This document shows positions 9,113 to 18,278 of a DNA stretch of 64,000 nt, one piece after another (the first letter of the stretch is position 1; every line of letters starts with the position of its first letter). Origin of the DNA: DASREM01 sp035652095 (GTDB lineage Bacteria > Acidobacteriota > Terriglobia > Terriglobales > Acidobacteriaceae); the NCBI GenBank assembly GCA_035652095.1, contig DASREM010000055.1, forward strand, positions 124,001-188,000. Reading direction: 5' to 3'. Under the pieces are notes generated by a model. The model did not search any database and was not told the DNA's origin. It saw only the letters and a list, made by a program, of their open reading frames with translations. Position numbers and translations under genes: made by a program.

Positions 9113-9388
9113 TCAATCGGTGAAGACCACCGATTGCACCCCGGAAATCTCGAAACGCTTGCGGCAGCGCAGGTTCTTGCACATCATGACGTCGTCTTTG
9201 CGCAGCATGTAGGAACGAGCCTTGGCGAAACGGGCGCGGTCCCGTTCATCGGCGCGCCCGGGAAGTTGCCGCTTCTTGGTTCTCACCAGCCATGTGACGT
9301 CGTATTCCGCCGACTGGTGGCAGTGGGGGCAGTTCAGGTTGGCCGTCTTTTTGTCGGTCTTTTCATCGAAAAAGTCGCGCTCTTCCAT
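9113..9388 (-). CDS. conserved zinc-ribbon-like protein
   Basis: A 91-residue cytoplasmic protein starting at MEERDFFDEK. It has two Cys pairs, CPHC near residue 20 and CKNLRC near residue 72, spaced like a split zinc ribbon, with a basic, Arg-rich middle (RADERDRARFAKARSY). No membrane segment is present. It is convergent with a small basic gene and stands alone upstream of etfB, on the same strand but with a gap of about 140 bp. The family is not recognised; nucleic-acid or protein binding is a guess from the fold. Confidence 0.6.
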   Translation of the reverse strand: MEERDFFDEKTDKKTANLNCPHCHQSAEYDVTWLVRTKKRQLPGRADERDRARFAKARSYMLRKDDVMMCKNLRCRKRFEISGVQSVVFTD

Positions 9389-9468
9389 GCTGGTCTGGCC
9401 ATTCCTTTTGAGGGCCAAGACAGAATATTACACCTTAGGGCGGCATGGACTGTGGCAAGATGGGGGCG

Positions 9469-9636
9469 ATGCCCAGAAAGAGAAAGGTGAAGAAGTTCCG
9501 CGCGGTAAAAGCAGTCAAGGAGCTTGCGCGCGAACGGATCGGCATTCCTCCCGCCGCAAGGATCGTCCCCGACCGGAAGAAGGAAAAGGCTGAGCGGCAC
9601 AAGCCCACGCTGGAGCGCCTGCTCGAGCAAGAATAG
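9469..9636 (+). CDS. small basic protein
   Basis: A 55-residue, strongly basic protein beginning MPRKRKVKKFRAVKAVK, with a predicted helical middle and an acidic C-terminal tail (LERLLEQE). I chose the ATG at 9469 over the upstream one at 9445 because the sequence becomes Lys/Arg-rich at that point. It ends 5 bp before the convergent threonine aldolase gene. No family is recognised. It could bind nucleic acid given its charge, but this is only an inference. Codon use looks like that of the neighbours, so it may be a real gene. Confidence 0.5.
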   Translation: MPRKRKVKKFRAVKAVKELARERIGIPPAARIVPDRKKEKAERHKPTLERLLEQE

Positions 9637-9640
9637 CAGG

Positions 9641-10678
9641 CTAAGATCGGCTCACAACTTCGCTCACGAACTTCGTGAATTCGCGGATGTCTTCCTCCGT
9701 GGTATCGAAGGCACACATCCAGCGCGCGACTGACGCTTCCTCGTTCCAGACATAGAAGAAATAGCGCTTTTGAATTTCCGCAATCGCGGCATGCGGAATC
9801 TTCGCGAAGACTCCGTTTCCCTCGACCGGGTACACGATTGTCACTCCAGCAATCCTGGCAAGTTCTTTCTCCAGCAGCTTGGCCATGCGATTGGCATGCT
9901 GCGCGCTCTTGAGCCAGAGATCGGCAGTGAGCAAAGCTTCCAGTTGCACCGAGATAAAGCGCATCTTGGAGGCCAATTGCATGCCCTGCTTGCGTAAATA
10001 GAGAAAGTCCCCCGCCAGGTTCTTGTCAAAGAACACAACCGCCTCGGCGCCCATCAGCCCATTCTTGGTTCCCCCAAAAGAAAGCACGTCAACACCGAGA
10101 TCTCTGCTGGCCTGACGGAGATTCTGCCCCAAGCTGACAGCGGCGTTGGCGATACGAGCGCCATCCATATGCAGGAGAAGATCATTTTCATGACAGAACT
10201 GCGCCAGGGTCCTGATTTCTTCCGGCTTGTACACCGTGCCCATCTCGGTTGACTGGGTGATCGAGACCACGCGTGGTTGCACATGATGCTGGTCGCCGAT
10301 CCCGTGATAAGCGCCGCGCACCGACTCTACCGTCAGCTTGCCGGCCTGGTTCGGAATCGGAATCAGCTTGCAGCCGGTAAACTTCTCCGGCGCGCCGCAT
10401 TCATCGGTGTAGATGTGGGCAAAGTCCGTGCAGATGACCGCATGGTATGACTCGGTCAGCGCCTTCAGGCTAAGGCAATTCGCCGCGGTTCCATTGAAGA
10501 CGATGAAAACTTCGATGTCATCCCCGAAATGCTCCTTGAATTTCCCAACGGCCGACTCGGTGTAGGCGTCGTCACCGTAGCCCACGGTGTGCCCGTGGTT
10601 GGCCCTTGCGATTGCGTCCAGGATCTCGGGGTGAACTCCAGCGTTGTTGTCGCTGGCAAAGCTTCGTACAGGTTTCAT
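9641..10678 (-). CDS. ltaE: low-specificity L-threonine aldolase family
   Basis: This 345-residue PLP enzyme of the aminotransferase fold type I splits beta-hydroxy amino acids such as threonine into glycine and an aldehyde. It has FASDNNAGVHPEI at the N-terminus, the cofactor-stacking region FNGTAANCLSL, HMDGARIANA with the PLP-binding Asp, and the Schiff-base Lys in SFGGTKNGLMGAE. Length and motif order match the family. It is a single gene, convergent with the small basic gene, and spaced 61 bp from the next upstream gene on the same strand. The substrate preference among threonine, allo-threonine and phenylserine cannot be read. Confidence 0.88.
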   Translation of the reverse strand: MKPVRSFASDNNAGVHPEILDAIARANHGHTVGYGDDAYTESAVGKFKEHFGDDIEVFIVFNGTAANCLSLKALTESYHAVICTDFAHIYTDECGAPEKFTGCKLIPIPNQAGKLTVESVRGAYHGIGDQHHVQPRVVSITQSTEMGTVYKPEEIRTLAQFCHENDLLLHMDGARIANAAVSLGQNLRQASRDLGVDVLSFGGTKNGLMGAEAVVFFDKNLAGDFLYLRKQGMQLASKMRFISVQLEALLTADLWLKSAQHANRMAKLLEKELARIAGVTIVYPVEGNGVFAKIPHAAIAEIQKRYFFYVWNEEASVARWMCAFDTTEEDIREFTKFVSEVVSRS

Positions 10679-10739
10679 GACTCATCAATTTAGCAGAAGG
10701 AGAGATGAGGCACGATATGGCCGGAAATGAGCGGGTGAT

Positions 10740-11522
10740 CTACTTTTGTACGCGCTCCAGCGCGGCGCCCAGCACCTTGCCCGGGCCCGACTCCTGCACA
10801 AAAGCGATCACGCGAAGATTGCTGGTATCCACTTTCGGATTGAGCTTGAGTTGCACGTCTTGCGCAAAGCCCTTGTTCTTATCCAGAGCGCCAAGGCGGG
10901 TAAGACTCTGAACCACGGCCACGTGAGTAAGGCGACGGCCGGAATTTTCTCCCGCTGAGACTTGCGACTCGGCATGATTCAGAGCAACCACTGCGTAGAC
11001 ATCGGCGTTTTTTGATTGTGATTGCGGCAACGCATCGGCTTCGATATGAGCGCGCAACCCTCCGCCGTCCAGCGCGATTGCCGAGATCCGGACTGGAATT
11101 TTTGGCGCCGTGCTGGCCTGCTTGCACTCCTGGTTGGCGCGTCGTGAATCGTTCCCCACGAACTCCGCGGCTCCGTCTACTACCATCTGCGGGGTATAAA
11201 CCCCGTTCAAGCTGAAGTGATCGGAGTACGCACTCTGGCGCTGGCTGAAAAATGCCGACGAATACGGATCTTTCCATCCAATATGGTTCCAGTAGTCCAC
11301 GTGCTCACTCAAGACGATCAGGTCTGCTCCCGCCACCGGCTGGCGATCCAAGTCCTGGAGCAGGCGGTCGGCGGGCGGGCAACTTGAACACCCTTCGGAT
11401 GTGAACAACTCCACCAGCACCGGAGTACTTCCGGCCGCGGCCACCCGCGAGCGCCCAGTTAAGAACCACATTCCCACTATCAGGGAAAATATTGCGATTG
11501 CGACAAAGAATGCCCTTATCAT
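10740..11522 (-). CDS. DUF1223 thioredoxin-like exported protein
   Basis: This 260-residue protein has an N-terminal hydrophobic anchor or signal (residues 4-20). The DUF1223 core follows: VELFTSEGCSSCPPAD with a CxxC pair, LSEHVDYWNHIGWKDPYSS, and NGVYTPQMVVDG. The thioredoxin-like fold with a CSSC motif suggests an extracytoplasmic redox role. The family has no established reaction. It is divergent from the CRTAC1 gene across a 127-bp gap. The family call is strong; the function is unknown. Confidence 0.88.
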   Translation of the reverse strand: MIRAFFVAIAIFSLIVGMWFLTGRSRVAAAGSTPVLVELFTSEGCSSCPPADRLLQDLDRQPVAGADLIVLSEHVDYWNHIGWKDPYSSAFFSQRQSAYSDHFSLNGVYTPQMVVDGAAEFVGNDSRRANQECKQASTAPKIPVRISAIALDGGGLRAHIEADALPQSQSKNADVYAVVALNHAESQVSAGENSGRRLTHVAVVQSLTRLGALDKNKGFAQDVQLKLNPKVDTSNLRVIAFVQESGPGKVLGAALERVQK

Positions 11523-11649
11523 CTGCCTCTCATCCTGACCCCAGCTTACCTGTAATTGGGATGCCCCGTTGTCGCGAAAGTTTCAGGCCCGCCAGGGCTT
11601 CCTCAATTCGCAAAGCTCACTGCTGGACTATAATTTTTGAACTCTCATC

Positions 11650-13446
11650 ATGCGAACATCTCTTGCCCTGGGCGTGATTGTGCTTCTTGCGACCGCCTCG
11701 CTTGCGCAAATGTCAGGCACGAAAGCCCCGGCGAAGCCGCCCTCGGCAAGCAGGCATGCAACCCGTATCCAAGCTGCCAAAGCGCCGCTCACGCCCGTTC
11801 CAGAATTCGAGGACATCGCTGCGCAAGCGGGGCTCACGGTCTCTCACATCTCATCGCCTGAAAAAAAATACATCGTGGAGTCCATGAGTGGAGGTGCCGG
11901 ATTGATCGACTGCGACGGCGATGGCAAGCTTGACATCATTACTGCCAATGGCTCCACCGTTGATCGTTACCGGCAGGGTGGCGATCCGATGATCACCCTC
12001 TACCATCAGGACGCCGGACTCAAGTTTTCCGATATCAGCAAGATTGCCGGTCTGACCCGCAAGGGTTGGGGCATGGGCATTGCTGTTGCGGATTACGATA
12101 ACGACGGTATCTCCGACATTTATGTGACCGGATACGGAGGAAACGCGCTGTACCGAGGTCTCGGCAATTGCAAGTTCGCGGACGTAACCGACAAAGCCGG
12201 AGTGGCCGTCGGAGGCTTCAGCACTGGCGCGGCCTGGGCCGATTATGACCGCGACGGAAAAGTGGACCTCTTTGTCTCCCGTTATGTTCAGTTCGACATG
12301 AGCCGGTTGCCCGATTTCGGGAGCGACGAGAAGAACTGCAGGTTCAAAGGAGTGCTGGTCCAATGCGGCCCGTGGGGACTCATTGGGGAATCCGACTTCC
12401 TGTTTCGTAATCGCGGCGACGGGACCTTCGAAGACGTGTCAAAAAAGGCGGGCGTAGACGATTCCAGCCGCTACTATGGCCTGGGAGCAATCTGGGGCGA
12501 CTACGACAACGATGGCTGGCCCGATCTCTACGTCGCCAACGACGCCGGCCCCAACTATCTCTACCGCAATAAGCGCGACGGCACGTTTGAGGAAGGCGGG
12601 ATGCTCTCCGGAGTGGCGGTCAGCGGCGAAGGCCTTCAGCAGGGCTCGATGGGAGTGGACTGGGGCGACTACCTCAACGATGGGCGCATGGCCATGTTCG
12701 TCACCAACTTCACCGAACAGCCGGACACGCTATACCGCAACCAGGGACCACAGGGATTCTCGGACGTGAGTTGGGCCGCGAAACTGGCCCAGCCTACCTA
12801 TCCTATGGTGGGATGGGGCACTGCTTTTTTCGATATGGACAACGACGGATGGCTGGACATCTTCGTCGCCAATGGCCATGTTTATCCCCAGGTAGATTCG
12901 GTTCCGGGCGGGGCCCATTATCGTCAGCCGCTTCAACTTTTTCGTAACCTGAGGGATGGAACATTTCAGGATGTCTCCCAAACACTGGCAACCCTGTCCC
13001 TGGCATCGCGGCGTGGCGCCGCTTTCGGCGATATTGATAACGACGGCAACGTGGACGTGGTCCTGATCAATGTCGGTGAAACTCCAAGCCTGCTGCTGAA
13101 CCGGTGTCAGAATTCGAACCATCGCGTCCTCTTCCGCTTGATCGGAAGCCAGAGCAACCGGGCAGCAATCGGGGCGCGTGTAACCGTAAGCACCGGCAAG
13201 TTGAAGCAGTTCAGCGAAGTACGAGCTGGCGGCAGCTACATCTCGCAAAATGACCCGCGGCTACACTTTGGATTGGGAGCGGCGGCGACCATCGAGGTCC
13301 AGATCCAGTGGCCCAGCGGAAAAGCAGAGCTGCTGCACAACGTCCCTGCCGATTTCATTTACACCGTCGTAGAAGGTAAAGGCATTCAGGAGAAAGCCCC
13401 GTTCTCGCGTCCGGCAGCCCGGAACGCCAGCCCCAAATCGAATTGA
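11650..13446 (+). CDS. secreted CRTAC1 family protein (FG-GAP/VCBS repeats with ASPIC/UnbV domain)
   Basis: A 598-residue exported protein with a signal peptide (TSLALGVIVLLATASLAQ). From about residue 70 to 480 it contains repeated beta-propeller blades of the VCBS/FG-GAP type, with many calcium-binding DxDxDG-like loops (DCDGDGKLD, DYDNDGISD, DYDRDGKVD, DMDNDGWLD, DIDNDGNVD). The C-terminus (about 500-570) is an ASPIC/UnbV domain with RAGGSYISQNDPRLHFGLG and IQWPSG. These proteins are abundant in Acidobacteriota. Their role is unclear, possibly adhesion or carbohydrate binding outside the cell. A TATAAT box (11629-11634) lies just upstream without a clear -35. Confidence 0.9.
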   Translation: MRTSLALGVIVLLATASLAQMSGTKAPAKPPSASRHATRIQAAKAPLTPVPEFEDIAAQAGLTVSHISSPEKKYIVESMSGGAGLIDCDGDGKLDIITANGSTVDRYRQGGDPMITLYHQDAGLKFSDISKIAGLTRKGWGMGIAVADYDNDGISDIYVTGYGGNALYRGLGNCKFADVTDKAGVAVGGFSTGAAWADYDRDGKVDLFVSRYVQFDMSRLPDFGSDEKNCRFKGVLVQCGPWGLIGESDFLFRNRGDGTFEDVSKKAGVDDSSRYYGLGAIWGDYDNDGWPDLYVANDAGPNYLYRNKRDGTFEEGGMLSGVAVSGEGLQQGSMGVDWGDYLNDGRMAMFVTNFTEQPDTLYRNQGPQGFSDVSWAAKLAQPTYPMVGWGTAFFDMDNDGWLDIFVANGHVYPQVDSVPGGAHYRQPLQLFRNLRDGTFQDVSQTLATLSLASRRGAAFGDIDNDGNVDVVLINVGETPSLLLNRCQNSNHRVLFRLIGSQSNRAAIGARVTVSTGKLKQFSEVRAGGSYISQNDPRLHFGLGAAATIEVQIQWPSGKAELLHNVPADFIYTVVEGKGIQEKAPFSRPAARNASPKSN

Positions 13447-13667
13447 TTACAAGCTGATTAATGGTCCGCCCCTGTCGCATTCCCGAGTGCAACAGCCAAA
13501 AATCTTCCCGCATCGAAAGCCCGCAAGACTTGAGTGGCAGCAACACCCGGGTTCCGCATTGCGCCGGTGCGGGGCAGGGGCCTGCGAACTAGATCCTGTT
13601 TTCGCGCCAGACGTGAGGTCTCACCCAAGCCTCGCATTGAGTTCGCGCTCGCAACAGGAGGTTTCTT

Positions 13668-14651
13668 GTGCCGGCTTCTACCCCCTTCTCCACCTTTTCG
13701 AGATGGCTCCTTCCGTTCATCGGGATTGTGTGTACGACGGCCTCCAGCCAATCCCTGCCGGCGGCCAATTTCCTCCCGCGCGCTCTTCCCGACGTGAGCG
13801 GAATTACCATTTCGAAGCGCGTGGATGAAGTGAATCTTGCCTTCACGGTCACCGACAAGAAGGGTCACTTGATCAATGATTTGGGCTTTGCTGATTTCAG
13901 CATTCTGGATAATCACCTGGCTCCGGAAGGAGTAAATTTCTTCCAACAGCAAACCGACTTGCCTCTGCGAGTTGCAGTACTCGTGGACGCAAGTGATTCC
14001 ATTCTGTATCGCTTCGATTACGAGAAGAGCGCAGCCGGCTCATTTCTGAAGCACATACTCCGGCCGGGCAAAGATCAGGCCTTTGTGGTTGCATTCAATG
14101 ACCACGTCCGGCTCATCCACGACGACACTGACAACACCAGGGCGTTGAGCAAAGCTGTCAAGCGAATCCAGGCGGGCGGGAACACCGCGCTGTACGACGC
14201 GGTCATGTGGACAGCCGGCAAGCTCCAAGGCAGCCCTCCTCAAACCCGGCGCGCGATCATCCTGATCAGCGACGGCGAAGATACGCACAGCAAGGCTCGC
14301 CTGTTCGAGGCCGAGCAGGCCGCGGTGCGCGCGCAAGTCACCCTGTTCGCTTTGAGTACAAACGAATTTCCGTTCAGCCATTCCGCCGGTGAGGAAGTGA
14401 TGAAACTTCTGACCGCAGGAACCGGCGGTATGATCTTGCCGGCCCGTGATGAATATCATTTAAGCCGCGCCTTCCGCCAGGTGGAACAGGCACTGCGAAA
14501 CCAATATGCCATTGCCTATCGTCCCGCTCGGTTCACCCCGGACGGCAGCTTCCGTCTGGTTGAGATCTTAACCGCGCGCAAAGGACTGAGAATCCAGTGC
14601 CGGCGCGGGTACTACGCGCGCGAACAGGCGAGCATCCTGCCCGAACACTAG
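13668..14651 (+). CDS. secreted VWFA-domain protein (Acidobacterial type), copy 1
   Basis: The 327-residue protein starts at a GTG that follows an AGGAGG Shine-Dalgarno (13656-13661) at normal spacing, with a signal peptide after it. The VWFA domain spans about residues 65-300 and has the MIDAS signature DASDS and the later ISDGEDT loop. Conserved blocks include VDEVNLAFTVTDKKG and PGKDQAFVVAFNDH. The C-terminal phrase QCRRGYYA is characteristic of the VWFA-related family expanded in Acidobacteria. The next gene is a close paralog. Secreted metal-dependent protein binding is the family expectation; no specific partner is known. Confidence 0.9.
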   Translation: MPASTPFSTFSRWLLPFIGIVCTTASSQSLPAANFLPRALPDVSGITISKRVDEVNLAFTVTDKKGHLINDLGFADFSILDNHLAPEGVNFFQQQTDLPLRVAVLVDASDSILYRFDYEKSAAGSFLKHILRPGKDQAFVVAFNDHVRLIHDDTDNTRALSKAVKRIQAGGNTALYDAVMWTAGKLQGSPPQTRRAIILISDGEDTHSKARLFEAEQAAVRAQVTLFALSTNEFPFSHSAGEEVMKLLTAGTGGMILPARDEYHLSRAFRQVEQALRNQYAIAYRPARFTPDGSFRLVEILTARKGLRIQCRRGYYAREQASILPEH

Positions 14652-14802
14652 GCCTTTGTCCTGTTTCTGCGAAGCTGGATTAAGTTGAATCGTGTGACGA
14701 AAACCATTGATAAATTCCGCCCTTTTGCTTAAAGTCTGTCGCAATTCTTGGCCTTGCCAGAGGTGTTCGGTAAGGGGCGCCCTCTCGGAACTGGAACAAT
14801 CG

Positions 14803-15768
14803 ATGGCTCGCATCTCCATACGTATTCTTGGCCTGCTCGCTTTCACTGTGTGCGTTTCCGCCCTGTCGCACGCTCTGGATGATTCGCAGAATTTTGTTCC
14901 TCCCGACTTGCAAGACACGGGAATCACCCTTTCCGCGCGGGTGGACGAAGTCAACCTCGTATTCACCGCCGTGGACAAGCACGGCCGCTTCATCAAAGAC
15001 CTCCCTCAGGATGCCTTTGAACTGCTGGACAACAGCAAGGCTCCGCAGTCCATCGGCTATTTCCAGCAGCAGTCGAATCTGCCCTTGCGGGTGGCCTTGT
15101 TGATCGACTTGAGCGATTCGATCAGAAGCCGTTTCAAGTTCGAACAGGAGGCGGCCATCATGTTCCTGAAGAGAATCCTGCGTCCGGGCAAAGACGAGGC
15201 GTTCATCGTAGGTTTCAATTCGCACGCCCAGCTTGAACAGGACATGACTGGGGACGTGGAGAAACTCAGCAGGGCGATCCGCCGGTTGACGCCCGGCGGA
15301 GACACCGCCGTCCATGATGCGGTGGTCTTCGCTTGCAGCAAGTTGGAAAAGCAATCCACGCGCGGAGTATTGCGGCGCGCCATCATTCTGGTCAGTGATG
15401 GGGTAGACACCGCAAGCAAGGCCAGCCTTGAAGATGCCACCATGAGCGAGGCGCGCGCACAAACCATTCTCTACGCCGTGCGAACCAATAACCCTGTCAG
15501 CAACCCTCTCCCGCTTGGCCAGCAAACTCTAAGCTTGCTTACCTCCAATAGCGGAGGCCACATCCTCGCCGGAGTTGAAAAATCCGATCTGGTCCGTTCC
15601 TTCAAACGCATCGAGGCGGCCCTTCGTAGCCAGTACGCGCTGGGTTATCACCCCGCCGACTTTGCCCCGGATGGCAGCTACCGCTCCGTAGAAATCAGCG
15701 CACGAAAGAAAGGCATTAAGGTGCAATGCCGCAAAGGTTACTTTGCCAGGAACGGATCGGACCGATAG
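14803..15768 (+). CDS. secreted VWFA-domain protein (Acidobacterial type), copy 2
   Basis: A 321-residue paralog of the preceding gene, matching it along its full length: the N-terminal signal peptide, ITLSARVDEVNLVFTAVDKHG, the MIDAS DLSDS, the PGKDEAFIVGFNSHAQ block, VSDGVDT, YALGYHPADFAPDGSYRSVEI and the terminal VQCRKGYFA. The ATG at 14803 is chosen because the signal peptide starts there (MARISIRILGLLAF). The gap between the copies is 151 bp. This is a tandem duplication followed by divergence. The role is unknown beyond likely binding outside the cell. Confidence 0.9.
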   Translation: MARISIRILGLLAFTVCVSALSHALDDSQNFVPPDLQDTGITLSARVDEVNLVFTAVDKHGRFIKDLPQDAFELLDNSKAPQSIGYFQQQSNLPLRVALLIDLSDSIRSRFKFEQEAAIMFLKRILRPGKDEAFIVGFNSHAQLEQDMTGDVEKLSRAIRRLTPGGDTAVHDAVVFACSKLEKQSTRGVLRRAIILVSDGVDTASKASLEDATMSEARAQTILYAVRTNNPVSNPLPLGQQTLSLLTSNSGGHILAGVEKSDLVRSFKRIEAALRSQYALGYHPADFAPDGSYRSVEISARKKGIKVQCRKGYFARNGSDR

Positions 15769-15807
15769 CCGAGCTTCGCACGCTCGATTACACTAAGTTT
15801 GCGGGCC

Positions 15808-16179
15808 ATGCACAACCTCGAGCGTCCTTCAACTTTGGCGGCAATATTTCACCAGTATTGTCCACGGTGCCGCATCGGAAGGATTTTCCATCCCTCAAAG
15901 GTCCCGCTGTTTCCGCGAATGTATTCTGAATGCCCCATATGTTCCCTCAAGTTTGAACGTGAAGAGGGCTACTTCCTGGGGGCGATGTATATTGGTTACC
16001 TGCTGGGGCTGATCCTGATCGTCCTCTTCGCGGCCATTCTGTGGCTGGCCCTGCGCTTGAGTCTGTACCGCAGCTTCCTGTGGGGCATGATTCTATTTCT
16101 GCCTTTCGCCCTGCCATTGACTTTCCTCGCGCGCGTACTTTGGATCTACCTTGATCAGGCAATCGATCCGGAACGCTGA
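15808..16179 (+). CDS. DUF983 membrane protein
   Basis: A 123-residue protein with an N-terminal zinc-ribbon-like part (CPRC near residue 18 and CPIC near 43) followed by two transmembrane segments (about 56-78 and 86-108), the layout of DUF983. The family is frequent near cytochrome oxidase genes in proteobacteria; here it follows the VWFA pair. Four Cys could bind one metal. A TTG three codons upstream is an alternative start. The function is not established. Confidence 0.82.
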   Translation: MHNLERPSTLAAIFHQYCPRCRIGRIFHPSKVPLFPRMYSECPICSLKFEREEGYFLGAMYIGYLLGLILIVLFAAILWLALRLSLYRSFLWGMILFLPFALPLTFLARVLWIYLDQAIDPER

Positions 16180-16195
16180 GAAGTTCGCGGCAGTG

Positions 16196-17533
16196 TCATT
16201 GGCCTTTCGAGGGGCCGGCGCCGGCCAGAGTAAGGTTTTCCGCTTTCCACCTCATCGCGGCGTAGATCCGGCTGCGACCGCTCGGGTGATCGAAGAAGAT
16301 CCACTCCTCGGCCGGTCCTGGGCTCATCTTCCGATATTCCCCCAGATGGATCGCGGCCTGAGCGAACCCGTCGGGCTGGCGGCTGGCATTGAGTCCGTAC
16401 ATGTCGGCTTCATACTCCTGGGTACGAATAAATGTGTTCTGCAATGGAGTCAGCACGAGGAAGAAAATGGATGCCAGTAGAACCACAACGGGGAGAATCG
16501 CCGGATCGGCTATGTCACGAGTCTGCCACTTCTCTCCCCAGTGCTTCAGCGCCCAATCCAAGGCCCATTTCAAGAATGCAAAGCCCACCACAATCACGAT
16601 CAGGGAAAACATGATTCCTTTGTAAACGTGGTTAAGCACATAATGTCCCATCTCGTGGCCCATGACCGCCTGGATCTCCTTCGGCGAACCTCGGCGGAGC
16701 AAATTGTCATTGAGCGTAATGCGCATAGTGGAGCCGAAGCCGCTGACATTTGCGCTCATGCGCGTAGTTTGTCGGGACGCGTCGATCTGCCAGATGTTAT
16801 GTGCCGGAATCCCGTTGGCTCGCGCAAGACTTAGTATGGGTTCCGTGACCTTTGGATCGTCGAGCAGGGTGAGCTTATTGAAAATGGGAAAGATGTAAAC
16901 CGGCGCGATCAGCGCCACAAAGATCGTGAACGCCCAGCTGACCACCGCTCCCCAAACCCACCACGTGCTACGCAGGCGGCGGACAATCCCGAACAATACG
17001 ATGGTAATTATGCCGCCTAGCATGACTCCCACCGCCAGATCCTTGACCTGATCGCTCAACCACGGCCCGAAGCTCTGGGTAGCCAGCCCGTACTTATGCT
17101 CGCGAAGATACCCTTCATAGAATGCAAGGGGAAAGCCCAGAATGAAGGTGAGCACCGCATACTGCAACCAGTAGAGAAATGTCTGCAGCGGCCTGCGTCG
17201 TGTGACTTTCTCAGCCCAATCCCGCATGCGGGCGGACCAGCGCAGGTTCAGCAGCAGCAACGAAATCACGATCCCATAAAGAAAGTCCCAGAGGGTCATC
17301 CAGTATCCGCCTTCAAAGTAGGCGTCCGAACGCGCTCGTGCCGACGCTGGGATCTCTGCTAGATATGCATTGGTTGCAGCTTCAGCATTGAATTGCGCCG
17401 AGGGCCTGGCTTCCGCCGGCATCACGACAACCGAAGGCATCTGGGATGCGGCGGGAGATTCCGCCGCCACCGCGAAAACCTTAAGCAGGCTCAACAGCAG
17501 CACGCTGAACAGAACATCTCTGAAGCGAACCAC
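16196..17533 (-). CDS. M48 family (Ste24-like) membrane metalloprotease
   Basis: A 445-residue membrane protein with an N-terminal signal or first TM segment, several further TM segments between about 85 and 240, the zinc-binding motif HEMGH at 293-297 and the third ligand region EYEADMYGL near residue 375. The C-terminal half matches M48A proteases (CAAX prenyl protease 1 type), with FFDHPSGRSRI near the end. Bacterial relatives degrade or process membrane proteins, with no CAAX substrate needed. It is convergent with the DUF983 gene by 17 bp. The extra N-terminal extension is longer than in E. coli-type HtpX. Confidence 0.9.
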   Translation of the reverse strand: MVRFRDVLFSVLLLSLLKVFAVAAESPAASQMPSVVVMPAEARPSAQFNAEAATNAYLAEIPASARARSDAYFEGGYWMTLWDFLYGIVISLLLLNLRWSARMRDWAEKVTRRRPLQTFLYWLQYAVLTFILGFPLAFYEGYLREHKYGLATQSFGPWLSDQVKDLAVGVMLGGIITIVLFGIVRRLRSTWWVWGAVVSWAFTIFVALIAPVYIFPIFNKLTLLDDPKVTEPILSLARANGIPAHNIWQIDASRQTTRMSANVSGFGSTMRITLNDNLLRRGSPKEIQAVMGHEMGHYVLNHVYKGIMFSLIVIVVGFAFLKWALDWALKHWGEKWQTRDIADPAILPVVVLLASIFFLVLTPLQNTFIRTQEYEADMYGLNASRQPDGFAQAAIHLGEYRKMSPGPAEEWIFFDHPSGRSRIYAAMRWKAENLTLAGAGPSKGQ

Positions 17534-17976
17534 GGCATGCTCCTTGGATTGGGAGTTCCACGAGTATATACGCGGCGCGTTTTCAGATGTTAGCGGGACC
17601 CAGGGGAGTAGTATCTTCCGTCATCGTAGATTCAGGCGGCCGTTTCGGTACGTCTTCCTTGCTAACAGCCTGGGACTTTGCCGGGCCTTCTTGGCATGGC
17701 GCTGCCTTCGTTGTCGGGCCAGGTCCTCGAGAAACCGCTCATCTGCAGTCCGGGCACTCAAGCCAGTCAGGGACGTTACGCTCGAGCAAGATACAGAATG
17801 TGGATGTCCTTTGCACGACCATTTTCCTGTACGAAGGATTGCAAGCTTGTGGTTCTATCATAGGATTTGCGCGAGCTAGATAAAAATTACCGAAGCACAT
17901 TGCAAGTGGTAGGATGGTACGGTCATTTGCTGCACATTCTTTGTGGGTACCGACAAAACAGCTCCCAGGGGGTTAC
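17534..17976. other. intergenic region without a supported gene
   Basis: Short frames exist but none has a family signature, a Shine-Dalgarno or consistent codon use. A weak TTGCAA (17839-17844) and TAGGAT (17861-17866) pair with 16-bp spacing could be a promoter for the small basic gene at 17977. Nothing else is visible. Confidence 0.5.
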
Positions 17977-18213
17977 ATGCCTGAATTATCAATGATTGTG
18001 TCCGACTTACAAACCCGCCGCAAACAAATACAACATGAGTTGCGCAGCTTGGAATCCGCCATTTCTGCTCTTAAAGGAGTAGGTAGCGGAGCGATGCAAG
18101 CTTCGGGGGGTCGTCGGAGACCCAGACTTTCCGCGGCCGCGCGCAAGCGGATTGCTGATGCGCAAAGAGCGAGATGGGCCAGAGTTCGCGCGCAACAGAA
18201 AAAGTCAGCGTAG
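17977..18213 (+). CDS. small Lys/Arg-rich histone-like protein
   Basis: A 78-residue protein starting at MPELSMIVSDL after a CAGGGGG stretch. The N-terminal half is a coiled-coil-like segment (LQTRRKQIQHELRSLESAISAL). The C-terminal half is basic, RRRPRLSAAARKRIADAQRARWARVRAQ, a tail motif common in Acidobacterial small proteins and similar in style to H-NS-like or AT-hook DNA-binding tails. This suggests a nucleoid-associated protein that oligomerises through the helix and binds DNA with the tail. No biochemical function is known to me. An intrinsic terminator follows at 18235. Confidence 0.7.
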   Translation: MPELSMIVSDLQTRRKQIQHELRSLESAISALKGVGSGAMQASGGRRRPRLSAAARKRIADAQRARWARVRAQQKKSA

Positions 18214-18234
18214 TCAGCTTCCACTAACCAACAC

Positions 18235-18263
18235 TGCCCGCCTGCAGGTACAGCGGGCATTTT
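18235..18263 (+). terminator. rho-independent terminator
   Basis: TGCCCGC (18235-18241) pairs perfectly with GCGGGCA (18253-18259) and is followed by TTTTCTGT. It sits 21 bp after the stop of the small histone-like gene. Confidence 0.75.
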
Positions 18264-18278
18264 CTGTCTCCACGACAA

